From positions 1 to 32,107 of the forward strand of contig CALFLL010000060.1 in assembly GCA_937880845.1 (NCBI GenBank): DNA of 32,107 nucleotides, in the 5' to 3' direction. Numbering within the stretch: position 1 is the first letter of the stretch; each line of letters starts with the position of its first letter. Shown in pieces: positions 23,374 to 31,410 of this stretch. The notes below the pieces were generated by a model that made no database searches, was not told the origin of the DNA, and saw nothing but the letters and a program-made list of their open reading frames with translations. The stretch is from an uncultured Drancourtella sp. (GTDB lineage: Bacteria; Bacillota; Clostridia; Lachnospirales; Lachnospiraceae). Made by a program: the position numbers and the translations under genes.

Positions 23374-25501
23374 CTTCTACCTCCATTTTTATCAACCACT
23401 CTTTTATAGTTGCAATCTCTATCCCTTCTTTTTTCCCTAAGTTTAATAGCAGTTTTAAATATTCCCAAATTGCTGCTTTTGGTAATTTCCACCCCACTTT
23501 TTCTAAATATTTTTTTAGGAACTGAACCGTTGCTTTTATATAGGCTTCTTTTTGATAAGAATAGAAAAGTGAATCGATTTTCCAAAAAATCTCTTCTGCT
23601 GTTTTCTCCTGCTGCAGTTTCCAAAAATGCTGGTATGCTTCTTTTGTCTGCTTTTCCAGTTCAGCCACTTTTTTCTGTTTTGCGGCTTCTTCCTGTTCTT
23701 TATAAAACTTCTCCCGTTCCTCTTTCTCCATGTATAGCATTCTAAATTTCTTACTTCCAGCTTCTTCTATCCCAAGCTCCATTAGTTTTTTCCAAAATTC
23801 CTGTGCCTGTTCTTTCGGAAGCCAAATAAGATTTTCCTCTTTTTCCAAGACTTTTAAAAGAAAAGCAAAATATTTTTGTGGCTGAAACCGATAAACAGAT
23901 TCTTCTATCCAGAAAAACAACTGCAGGACCTGGTTTGGTTGCAAATGAAGTTTCAAAAAATTCATCTTATCATATTCCCGTCTGTAATAAAATTCCTGAA
24001 TTCCGACACTCTTCCATAAGAAATTTCGTTTTCCTTCTTTTCTGATTTCTTCCATGGATCGGTTATCCAAAAGAAGTTTTGCAGTCTGAAATTTTAAATC
24101 CGTATCCAAATCTTCGATATAGGAAAGAATATAGCTATACTTCTTTTTTTCCGGTTCTTCCCATTCAGAAATCGCTTTTCCTTCTCCCTTTGTAAGCAAT
24201 TCTTTTATAATCTGTCGGGGATCTAAGAAATTCTTTTCTGCAAATGTTTCAAAAATTTTATGATTTTGATAGTTCTCTTCTTGCAGCATCTGTTGAATAT
24301 AATCTACATCTGTCAATTCCTGATAAATCTTCAGATACTCCTGAAGTTCCTGTTCCGTAAAAGACTGATTATATAAAGTCTCCCGTATTTTTTTATCAAA
24401 ATCCTTTTTCCCCAACAGAGAAAAGATTTTCTTTGCCTGTGTTTTACATGATGGAATAAAAAACCAGCTAGGATTTGCCTGTCGCTCTCCTGCATAAGTA
24501 TGAAGCAGTGCATATATCTTGGAATTTTTAACAGTTACCTGACATTTCATGGCGCCTAAAATCCCATCATATCCGCCGATTTTGATTTCATAAGAACGAT
24601 GCTTTTGTATTAGTTCTCTGCAAAGCTGATAAAGCTCCTCCGAATATTCCTTTTCCTGGTTACATATAAAAATGCAAAAACTTTCTGAAGCACGCTCCCA
24701 TGTTATCTGGCTTACTGTTTCTAACTTGTCTTCCTTTGCAGCCTGCAGCATCCGCAGGTTTAAATAAAAAATTTCTTCTTTTTGGTAACCTGCCTTTCGC
24801 ATCTGCTGAAATAGATCTGAACGTTCTTTTACGTAGGTATGCTGCATCTTCACCAAAAGTTTTAATCTCGAAAATATCTGTTTTCTTTCTTTTTTAATTT
24901 CCTTTTCATAAGTTCTGAAAAACCAGATATACATTTCAGCATTTTGGAAGATATTTACTGCTCTTTCATTTTCAAAGAAAGAGCATACATTTTCTTTTAG
25001 CATTTCCCAGATTTCTTTTTTCCCTTTGAATAAAAACAGGATACACATACATTCTGCAAGTTCTTTGTATGAATAACTTTTAATCCGTTCATAATAAAAC
25101 TTTTGTTTCTTTTCAGACGGAGTTAAAAAACACATAGCCCCTGCCAGATAAATGTCGGTTTTCGCTTCTCGTTCTATCCGTTTCAGAAAGTTTTCATATT
25201 GTGTTCCCACATACATTTGTGCTTCATGAAAATCAGACATAGTTACAAGGGCAAATGCCAGTGCCCTGCGGATTTGAACAGTATCCCCTATCTTTTCTTC
25301 ATACCTCTCCAGCATCTCACCCGGATACTGAAAGGTATAAGCATCTTCCTCCTTTTGTTCTTTCCCTATTGGAAGAAAACGTTTATCTGCCTCTTCTTTT
25401 TCAAAATACCGTATCTTATCATTCTTTGTTGAGGTAAGGAAAATGATATGCTTCATAGTCTGAAAACTGTTTGCATCTATTTTTTCTTTTAATATATCCA
25501 T
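23336..25501 (-). CDS. Uncharacterised large protein of the AAA-VWA operon, 721 aa
   Basis: I do not recognise a family. The protein is soluble, very rich in Lys, Glu, Phe and Tyr, and appears almost entirely helical, with a probable coiled coil at about 590-640 (EREKFYKEQEEAAKQKKV onward). No catalytic motif stands out. The start is set at 25501 with AAAGGAG upstream; an earlier in-frame ATG at 25534 lies ahead of that site. A perfect hairpin (25518-25542) sits directly before the binding site. Its end overlaps the 810-aa gene, so the two are probably partners made in equal amounts, perhaps scaffold or target-recognition subunits for the AAA-VWA pair. That is inference. Confidence 0.8.
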   Translation of the reverse strand: MDILKEKIDANSFQTMKHIIFLTSTKNDKIRYFEKEEADKRFLPIGKEQKEEDAYTFQYPGEMLERYEEKIGDTVQIRRALAFALVTMSDFHEAQMYVGTQYENFLKRIEREAKTDIYLAGAMCFLTPSEKKQKFYYERIKSYSYKELAECMCILFLFKGKKEIWEMLKENVCSFFENERAVNIFQNAEMYIWFFRTYEKEIKKERKQIFSRLKLLVKMQHTYVKERSDLFQQMRKAGYQKEEIFYLNLRMLQAAKEDKLETVSQITWERASESFCIFICNQEKEYSEELYQLCRELIQKHRSYEIKIGGYDGILGAMKCQVTVKNSKIYALLHTYAGERQANPSWFFIPSCKTQAKKIFSLLGKKDFDKKIRETLYNQSFTEQELQEYLKIYQELTDVDYIQQMLQEENYQNHKIFETFAEKNFLDPRQIIKELLTKGEGKAISEWEEPEKKKYSYILSYIEDLDTDLKFQTAKLLLDNRSMEEIRKEGKRNFLWKSVGIQEFYYRREYDKMNFLKLHLQPNQVLQLFFWIEESVYRFQPQKYFAFLLKVLEKEENLIWLPKEQAQEFWKKLMELGIEEAGSKKFRMLYMEKEEREKFYKEQEEAAKQKKVAELEKQTKEAYQHFWKLQQEKTAEEIFWKIDSLFYSYQKEAYIKATVQFLKKYLEKVGWKLPKAAIWEYLKLLLNLGKKEGIEIATIKEWLIKMEVEDAYDGEGTHGDY

Positions 25502-25517
25502 TTGTTCTCCTTTCTGG

Positions 25518-25542
25518 AAAGGGCTGTCTTGCACAGCCCTTT
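25518..25542 (-). promoter_or_regulatory. Perfect hairpin next to the 721-aa gene's ribosome binding site
   Basis: Minus-strand AAAGGGCTGT (25542-25533) pairs perfectly with ACAGCCCTTT (25527-25518) around GCAAG. Its 3' arm CCTTT could instead pair with the AAAGG of the binding site four bases on, so the strong stem may keep that site free. No T-run follows on the minus strand; the plus-strand reading is T-rich. Confidence 0.5.
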
Positions 25543-25559
25543 ATTTCTTTCTTTTGTGG

Positions 25560-26813
25560 TTAATCTGTTATGTAATTACAGTCCCGAACAATTGGGATTT
25601 TACCTTTACGAATTTCATCAAAGGCTGCTCGATACCCACTTTTTTCGGGTTCTGTAAAATTCACTTCCCATTCTTTAATCACCTCTTCTAATGCGAGTTT
25701 TTTCGGGTTTAAAATCACAAGACCATGCAAAATTCCAGATACAATCCTTTGATATTCTTCTGCATATTCCCTAGAATCCAAATCGGTATCTGCATACCAG
25801 CAATCCAACTTTCGGATCATTTGCAGACTTTTCCATGGTGGCAGCTGCATCGGATAGTAAAATCTTGATGTTTTGGAATCGCCCTCATATTCTTCTGAAA
25901 GCCAGATAACCGTTCCCTTTGAAAAGATGGGAGGCAGATAACCATTCTTGGAATATTCCTCCATTATTCCAAGAATATCCTCCCAAGTAACTTGACGGAA
26001 GGAATAAGGTTCCTGGGTATCTGCTAAATAATAATCGTCATCTGATAAAGAAATTTCTCCTCTTTTTATCCCAGAAATTCTTCCATCTCCATCTTTTAAA
26101 ATCTCCGTTACAACATCATTTGGATAGAAAAAGTCCATACCTCTGGCAATCTTTTCTGCATCTTCTGTCCTTCCCTGTTCTGCCAGTCTACTTTCATGTT
26201 CTTTTATTCCTTCAATGATCCTCCACCATTCCTCTTTGGAACTTTTCAAACCGTTTTCTTTGCTGCTGTCTTCTGGAATTTCTTCCGAATCGGCAGCTAC
26301 CAGCTCACAATTCTCCTGATCGAGTACATCACTGTTTTCTATATAATTCATTTCTCCTAATGGAATTTCATCTAAATGGTCCTTCGCGTATTCCAGTGCC
26401 TCCGGGAAGGTCTTTATTGCTCCTGGCAGTAATAATTCCCCATGATAATAAGCATTACAGAGAATGGAGCAGGAAAGTTTTTGTGGTATATTCTTTTTAT
26501 CCTTGCAAAATTCAATCGTCCAAATCAGGTTTTCAGGTATATGCTCCATTTTTGGCAAATACATACTGCATGTCTCCTCCTGAAATTCCCACTGAGTTGC
26601 TTTCCCAAAATCAATCCAGCTTCCTTTTCCATGATTTGCACAACTGACCTCATGCTCCGGCTGTCCGGATATGACAGAATAAAATCCATTGCTTTGTACC
26701 ACGTTAGGTATTCTCTTCTGTCCTAAAAATTTTTCCTGTCGGTGTGCTCTGATAATAAATTCTCTTTTCTCTTGTATAACCCGTTTTAATTGTGCTAAAT
26801 TTTTAATTTCCAT
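25560..26813 (-). CDS. Uncharacterised 417-aa protein of the AAA-VWA operon
   Basis: The first 85 residues look like a compact small domain (NLAQLKRVIQEKREF, then NVVQSNGFYSVISGQPEHEV, GKGSWIDFGKA). I have the impression it recurs as a module in gut Firmicute mobile elements, but I cannot name it. The middle is acidic, and the C-terminal half includes WEDILGIMEEYSKNGYLPPI, FYYPMQLPPW and VILNPKKLALEEV. No metal-binding or catalytic motif is obvious. AAGGAGG lies seven bases before the ATG, and the 138-aa gene stops 12 bases upstream. It could be an adaptor within the AAA-VWA system, though nothing in the sequence proves this. Confidence 0.8.
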   Translation of the reverse strand: MEIKNLAQLKRVIQEKREFIIRAHRQEKFLGQKRIPNVVQSNGFYSVISGQPEHEVSCANHGKGSWIDFGKATQWEFQEETCSMYLPKMEHIPENLIWTIEFCKDKKNIPQKLSCSILCNAYYHGELLLPGAIKTFPEALEYAKDHLDEIPLGEMNYIENSDVLDQENCELVAADSEEIPEDSSKENGLKSSKEEWWRIIEGIKEHESRLAEQGRTEDAEKIARGMDFFYPNDVVTEILKDGDGRISGIKRGEISLSDDDYYLADTQEPYSFRQVTWEDILGIMEEYSKNGYLPPIFSKGTVIWLSEEYEGDSKTSRFYYPMQLPPWKSLQMIRKLDCWYADTDLDSREYAEEYQRIVSGILHGLVILNPKKLALEEVIKEWEVNFTEPEKSGYRAAFDEIRKGKIPIVRDCNYITD

Positions 26814-26825
26814 CCTGTTTCCTCC

Positions 26826-27242
26826 TTACGCTGCATTTTTCATCTGTTTTTTCTCTACCGGCAATAATTCCGGATAAGTCTGTCTGGATAGTCCCAAACG
26901 TTTTACATAAGTCTGCATTTCCTGCGAACTGGAAAAAAGTTTTGCCTTCCCAAGTTCCGGGACAAACTGCTTTCCATTCCAAAACAACTCCTGTTCTTCT
27001 TCACTTTCAATAGATACCAGTACCCAAGCACGATAGCAAATCTGCGGATCCATCCCCGTATACCAAAGATGTTTTTGAGCAAATATCTCAGCTTCTCTTA
27101 AGCTTTGAAAGAAAGCGGCTTTCCAAATTTTTGCGGTTACAATACGTTTGTTTCTGATTTCCTGAAAATACTGGTCTTTTCCCAGACGGATTGCATACCC
27201 TGTACGCCAGAAATCCTCAATCCATTCTTTTTTCTGCTCCAT
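26826..27242 (-). CDS. Uncharacterised 138-aa protein of the AAA-VWA operon
   Basis: I do not recognise this small soluble protein with several Trp residues (WIEDFWRTGYAIRLG, AKIWKAAFF, HLWYTGM). It ends MKNAA, sharing the Ala-Ala tail seen elsewhere in the element. The start is placed at 27242 after GGAGG; an earlier ATG at 27257 precedes that site. It follows a terminator-like hairpin behind the VWA gene and precedes the 417-aa gene by 12 bases. Confidence 0.75.
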   Translation of the reverse strand: MEQKKEWIEDFWRTGYAIRLGKDQYFQEIRNKRIVTAKIWKAAFFQSLREAEIFAQKHLWYTGMDPQICYRAWVLVSIESEEEQELFWNGKQFVPELGKAKLFSSSQEMQTYVKRLGLSRQTYPELLPVEKKQMKNAA

Positions 27243-27255
27243 AATTCCTCCAATC

Positions 27256-27281
27256 AAAAAAGAGACCTGAAAAAGTCCCTT
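27256..27281 (-). terminator. Intra-operon terminator-like hairpin after the VWA gene
   Basis: Minus-strand AAGGGAC (27281-27275) pairs with GTCTCTT (27266-27260), seven positions with one G-U, then a T-run. It starts 11 bases after the VWA stop. It may lower expression of the four distal genes relative to the AAA-VWA pair. Confidence 0.55.
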
Positions 27282-27292
27282 GTCCTGTTTCT

Positions 27293-29377
27293 CTATCCCA
27301 TGTATTCTAAAAGTTTCTTTACAATCTGATGCGGAAGCTGTTCCAGATTCTCCGCATTGATACAGGCATTCCCGTAAATATTTTGAATATCCTCCTGATC
27401 CCTTCCAATCGCTGCCACAAACAAAGTAATCTGTTTCTGCTTCAGCTGCCTTTGTACCTTCTGTAAATCTTCCCTTGCTACTTTTCCGCCATAGCCTTGT
27501 GCATTTGGAAGTCCATCACAGAAAAAAATCAGGATTTTCATCTTTTCCTTTCTTTTTACCATTTTTTCTGCCATGTAAAGAAGGGCCGCCCCATCTCTGT
27601 TGGCTCCGCCTGTCTCCATATCCAAAATCCGGTACTTGCCTTCCTCTTTCTCACCAAACTCTAAATAGGAATGCAAACACACAATTTCCTCTCGTTTCCT
27701 TCCTATATGCTCTCTCCCTGTGCAGTGTCCGTTCACACATACCGGTATCCCAAATACCTGTGCAAATTCCACCACACAAAGGGCTGTCAGCACAGAGGTT
27801 TCCCACCGTTTGCTGTCAATGGAACCAGACTGGTCCAATAAAAATCCAATCGCTGTATCCATGTTTTGAGAAGGGATTTTGGTCTGAAAAATTCTTTTTT
27901 CAGGATTCCAAAGATGTGCCATATCCAATCTTTTTCCTATATACTGGTAACGCAAAATATGGGTTTTCTTCCTTTTTAAAACCGGTAGTAAATCCTGCTT
28001 CATTTTCATTAAAGTATGTTTTATCTGCGGTTGAAAAATTCTATATTTTTGATATGCGGTTTGTGAAATGACTTCTTTTCGGAAAACACGCTTTTTAATT
28101 TCCCGGTTCACAGGTGTAAACTCCGTATTTTCTAAAATCTCTTTCAAACGCTCCCTCATCCATTCCTCATATCCCTTTTCCCTTGCTTCTCTTTTTAATT
28201 CCAGACAGATATTTTGCAGTTCTCTTCCAATATCAATTGTCTTTACAGTTTCTGGTTGCAATTCAGCAAGCAAAGGCTCCGTTTTTTCTTCTGTCAGGTT
28301 TTCCTGCTCCCTTTCTGGATTTACTCTTTCCTTTTGAATGGGGTGCATTTCTTCTGAAATGGCACGTTTCAATTCATTTCCATTCCAAAGAACATCTGAG
28401 GCCTCTTTTCTCTCCATACGGATTTCCCTGCAAGCAGGTTCTTCTGAATATTGTGGCAAATCCTCCATCCATTGATTTAAAACATTTTTCAATGCTTCTT
28501 TGTTATTCTCCATAGAATTTTCTGCTTTTTTCCGAATGCTTTCCGCTTCTTCTAAAAACAGCGGCCAAAGTTTTAGTAAAATCTGATTGGTTGCCAAATA
28601 CCTTACACTTTCACCACTCTTACTTATCGCTTCAGAAACAACAGGGATACAGTTTCTAAGGAGTTCCATATATTCTGCGACTTCTCCATCCCATATATTG
28701 ACTTTATGTGTAAACATATATTGCACCAACAAAAGCAACATAATCTTCAGTTTTGATTTGTTCTGTCCAATCTGCTTTTTCAGACTAGAAATCTGCTCCA
28801 TGTTTCTCTTACGGTTCTGCAAAATTCCCTGCCGAATACTCCCCGGAAACCTTCTGCACATCTGTCCTTCAATAAAAACATCTTCCAAATATCCCTGCAG
28901 CCTCCCGGCTGTTTGCAGATAAAGTCCTAAAAGCACAGCATCTTTCTTTTGAAAAGCATCTTTCATACTTTGTAAAAACTCTGTTTCCTGTTCGTTCTCA
29001 GGCTGTGGCCAGGCTGGATATAAAATTCCTTTTGTAATTCCATCTATATATTTTCGTCTCAGATAGATACTGCTGTAATTCTGATGTCCACATTCATGCC
29101 CTTCCACACCGATCAAACTTTTGCTTCGCAGATCCAAAGTCGGAAAACTCTGCGTGAGCATATTCATGGTATTGATATAAATATAGCATCCTTCGAAATA
29201 ACCGGCCCTGTGATCCAATGCATCGGAATAAAACCGGATCTGTGCATTATGTTTATCCGTAATCTCTTTTCCAATCCGTTGCATCAGCCTTAAAAATTGT
29301 GGAGAAGAGAATACTTCTATATCTTGAAGCAAACGTTGTTCCACTTGTTGATTCCGTTCCTTTCTTTCATTTCTCAT
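27293..29377 (-). CDS. CobT-like VWA protein with an N-terminal HExxH motif
   Basis: A 694-aa protein with a C-terminal von Willebrand factor A domain: MIDAS residues in FLLDQSGSID (Asp515, Ser517, Ser519), a TGGANRDG segment near 589-596, and the FCDGLP turn near 619-624. This layout resembles CobT-type and other VWA partners of MoxR/CbbQ ATPases. The N-terminal part contains GVEGHECGHQN with HECGH at 94-98, a perfect HExxH zinc-peptidase signature. Related VWA proteins (for example the DUF2201 group) also carry a putative metallopeptidase domain. A charged linker lies at about 330-400. GGGAAAGGA precedes the ATG at 29377, two bases after the ATPase stop, so the pair is translationally linked. 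It would be the effector or adaptor remodelled by the ATPase. Confidence 0.88.
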   Translation of the reverse strand: MRNERKERNQQVEQRLLQDIEVFSSPQFLRLMQRIGKEITDKHNAQIRFYSDALDHRAGYFEGCYIYINTMNMLTQSFPTLDLRSKSLIGVEGHECGHQNYSSIYLRRKYIDGITKGILYPAWPQPENEQETEFLQSMKDAFQKKDAVLLGLYLQTAGRLQGYLEDVFIEGQMCRRFPGSIRQGILQNRKRNMEQISSLKKQIGQNKSKLKIMLLLLVQYMFTHKVNIWDGEVAEYMELLRNCIPVVSEAISKSGESVRYLATNQILLKLWPLFLEEAESIRKKAENSMENNKEALKNVLNQWMEDLPQYSEEPACREIRMERKEASDVLWNGNELKRAISEEMHPIQKERVNPEREQENLTEEKTEPLLAELQPETVKTIDIGRELQNICLELKREAREKGYEEWMRERLKEILENTEFTPVNREIKKRVFRKEVISQTAYQKYRIFQPQIKHTLMKMKQDLLPVLKRKKTHILRYQYIGKRLDMAHLWNPEKRIFQTKIPSQNMDTAIGFLLDQSGSIDSKRWETSVLTALCVVEFAQVFGIPVCVNGHCTGREHIGRKREEIVCLHSYLEFGEKEEGKYRILDMETGGANRDGAALLYMAEKMVKRKEKMKILIFFCDGLPNAQGYGGKVAREDLQKVQRQLKQKQITLFVAAIGRDQEDIQNIYGNACINAENLEQLPHQIVKKLLEYMG

Positions 29378-29379
29378 GT

Positions 29380-31179
29380 TTATTCCTTTCCCTGTCCTAC
29401 ATAAATCTCCATACATACTCTACGGAGCATCTCCCTGTCTTTTTCATCAGATGCAAGTTTTGCTAACACCGTATCTTCCGCAGCTTTTACAAGATTTTGA
29501 GTCCGCATATATTCATATACCCAGTTTTCATATTCTCGGTAGCCACAAAGTCCGCTTTTTCCAAACTCTTCTTTTACTATGACATCCAACCGTTTCATTA
29601 CCTTTGCCATCTGTTTTAAAATTTCCATATCCTTACAGCCTGTACGGAATCTTGCACGTTCTGCCAGCTGCTGCTCTGTTAAGTCTTTACGATGCTGCAC
29701 TTTGTTCATTCTGGATACTATCGAAAAATCAAACTCCCTATTGGCAATATAATTCAAATTTGTGGTAATGATGATAATTGCATTTGGGTGTCGTTCTACG
29801 ACTTCCCCATACAGAAGATCCAGTTTTCTGGAATCATCTAAAAGGCGGTTCAATTTTCCGAGCGTCCCAGGCTCTACGATCAAGGATGCTTCCATTATTT
29901 CAATCACAGAAGGCATTCTACATCCCTTGATGATTTCTGATTCCTGCATCACAAAATCCCCTTCTTCTTTCGCTTTCTGATAGCCTGATTGATATACTGC
30001 ATCTAACAGTTCTCTAAACGCTTCGCTTTTGGTAATCCCTTCTTTTTTTGTCTGTGCAATCTCTTCTAATACTTGTATCGGATCTGTTACAAATTCCTGT
30101 AAAGAGGGAAACTTCATAGTATCTTCAGTCTTTTTCTTAGAATTTGGATAAATCCCTGCCACCAGTGTATTTTCATCTGTTTCTGGTCCACAGTTTAGAG
30201 CAAAGTAAGGCACTCCCAAAATCTGGGCAATCATCTGAGCATCCGTTGTCTTTCCAGTTCCCGCATTTCCGGTGATCATAAATTTTCGAAAAGGCGACTC
30301 TACGATTGCCGAAAGAATATCCTGTGCATATTCCCCAACTTTCATATCATCCGGAAGGTGTGGGATACGGTTCAGATATTCCTTTGAAACCAGCCATTGC
30401 TGTCCGTATATTTTCTGTAGTTCCTTTAAAGTCCATTCCTTTGCTTTCTTCGTTTCTCCCAAAATCTGAAACGTACCCTTTACCGCATCGTTTGGTGCAT
30501 ACAGTTCACTCTCTATTGCAAGCATTGAAAGTTGCTCCATACCGCTCTTTCCAAGCTGGCTCTTTTCCAAAGGGATACCTTCATTGCTAAAATCCTGTAC
30601 ATTTTCTACTCTCCGGTATAGGTTATCACAACAAAGAAAAGCCGCTTTTAATGCAAGTTTTTCATTTTTCCAACCTTCTTTCATTTGCTGCATGAATAAA
30701 ATAAAATTCTGGGCAAATTCCAAATTATACAATGCTTCTTTCTTTTCCAAGCTGACATAAATAAGCATTGCCAGAATTTCTTCTCCATCACTGATATTTC
30801 TTTCAACTGAATCAAGAGCTGTGTATGTCTGCTTCTCTTTCTTACAGATACCTCGTATCTTTGCACTGACCGGATTATAGATCAATGCATAGCGTCTTTC
30901 CTCTTTTGCATATTCCATACAGTAAAAATTCAACAAATCATAATTCCCTTTTTGGAATCCCAGGGCTCCTTCTGTTTTCTTTAAATAAATTCCCGCAATA
31001 CTCAGCATTGCCCTCAATGTAGGTGGATGCAGTGTTGCCTGCCGTCCTTGATTATACTGGGAAAGCCACTCTATTGTTGTCGTTGTTTTCCGCAGTCCTT
31101 CTCTCTGTAAAAACTGACGGAACGGTTCTGGTATTTCTTCCTGAAATGTCCAGGTATCAAATAATTTTATCTCTGCCAT
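29380..31179 (-). CDS. CbbQ/MoxR-like AAA+ ATPase
   Basis: A 599-aa protein. The N-terminal 280 residues are a helical domain of unknown type; the C-terminal half is an AAA+ module. Walker A is GNAGTGKTT (304-312), followed by a MoxR/CbbQ-like insert and EPGTLGKLNRLLDDSRKL (436-453), GEVVERHPNA, sensor 1 IITTN (470-474) and an arginine finger in IVSRMN (487-492). The Walker B region reads VIEIMEAS, with Glu where Asp-Glu is usual, as I recall for a Firmicute subgroup of these ATPases. MoxR-type ATPases act as chaperones on VWA partners (RavA-ViaA, CbbQ-CbbO, NorQ-NorD), and the next gene is such a partner. The start at 31179 is preceded by AAAGGAG. It is the first gene of a six-gene operon. 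Confidence 0.9.
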   Translation of the reverse strand: MAEIKLFDTWTFQEEIPEPFRQFLQREGLRKTTTTIEWLSQYNQGRQATLHPPTLRAMLSIAGIYLKKTEGALGFQKGNYDLLNFYCMEYAKEERRYALIYNPVSAKIRGICKKEKQTYTALDSVERNISDGEEILAMLIYVSLEKKEALYNLEFAQNFILFMQQMKEGWKNEKLALKAAFLCCDNLYRRVENVQDFSNEGIPLEKSQLGKSGMEQLSMLAIESELYAPNDAVKGTFQILGETKKAKEWTLKELQKIYGQQWLVSKEYLNRIPHLPDDMKVGEYAQDILSAIVESPFRKFMITGNAGTGKTTDAQMIAQILGVPYFALNCGPETDENTLVAGIYPNSKKKTEDTMKFPSLQEFVTDPIQVLEEIAQTKKEGITKSEAFRELLDAVYQSGYQKAKEEGDFVMQESEIIKGCRMPSVIEIMEASLIVEPGTLGKLNRLLDDSRKLDLLYGEVVERHPNAIIIITTNLNYIANREFDFSIVSRMNKVQHRKDLTEQQLAERARFRTGCKDMEILKQMAKVMKRLDVIVKEEFGKSGLCGYREYENWVYEYMRTQNLVKAAEDTVLAKLASDEKDREMLRRVCMEIYVGQGKE

Positions 31180-31230
31180 TTTTTCTCCTTTCTGTCTGCA
31201 AGTTTTAGGTATATTCCTCCTTTCTACACG

Positions 31231-31270
31231 CAAAAAAAGACAAGGTATTTGTCTTTCTATACCTTGTCTT
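31231..31270 (-). terminator. Terminator in the leader of the AAA-VWA operon
   Basis: A perfect 12-base stem, AAGACAAGGTAT with ATACCTTGTCTT (31237-31248 and 31259-31270), around a 10-base loop, followed on the minus strand by seven T. It lies between the promoter at 31382-31410 and the ATPase start at 31179, so default transcription should stop here. GCGTGTAGAAAGGAGG follows, with no start codon at a usable distance; the real binding site comes later. Confidence 0.85.
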
Positions 31271-31315
31271 AAACTTATTCCTATATTTTATTGCAGACTA
31301 TGCCCAAAGTAACTC

Positions 31316-31333
31316 TTCTGCTACCATGCAGAA
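31316..31333 (-). promoter_or_regulatory. Leader hairpin upstream of the AAA-VWA terminator
   Basis: Minus-strand TTCTGC-ATGGTA-GCAGAA, a perfect six-pair hairpin about 45 bases after the predicted transcription start and ahead of the terminator. Possible RNA control element, by position only. Confidence 0.4.
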
Positions 31334-31381
31334 TAAAAATTCATTGCACAAATTTGCTTGTACATAAATGAATACAACTTT

Positions 31382-31410
31382 ATCCTAGCATTAGATAGAG
31401 AAACTGTCAA
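31382..31410 (-). promoter_or_regulatory. Strong predicted promoter of the AAA-VWA operon
   Basis: Minus-strand consensus TTGACA (31410-31405), 17-base spacer, extended -10 TGC-TAGGAT (31387-31382). The leader to the ATPase start is about 200 bases and holds a hairpin and a perfect terminator. The rest of 31271-31553 shows no gene. Confidence 0.8.

Noticed and set aside
27475..28071. Longest plus-strand open frame, 198 codons
   Set aside because: It is fully antisense to the VWA coding region, which has clear domain motifs, and its translation is low-complexity and lacks any family pattern or ribosome binding site.
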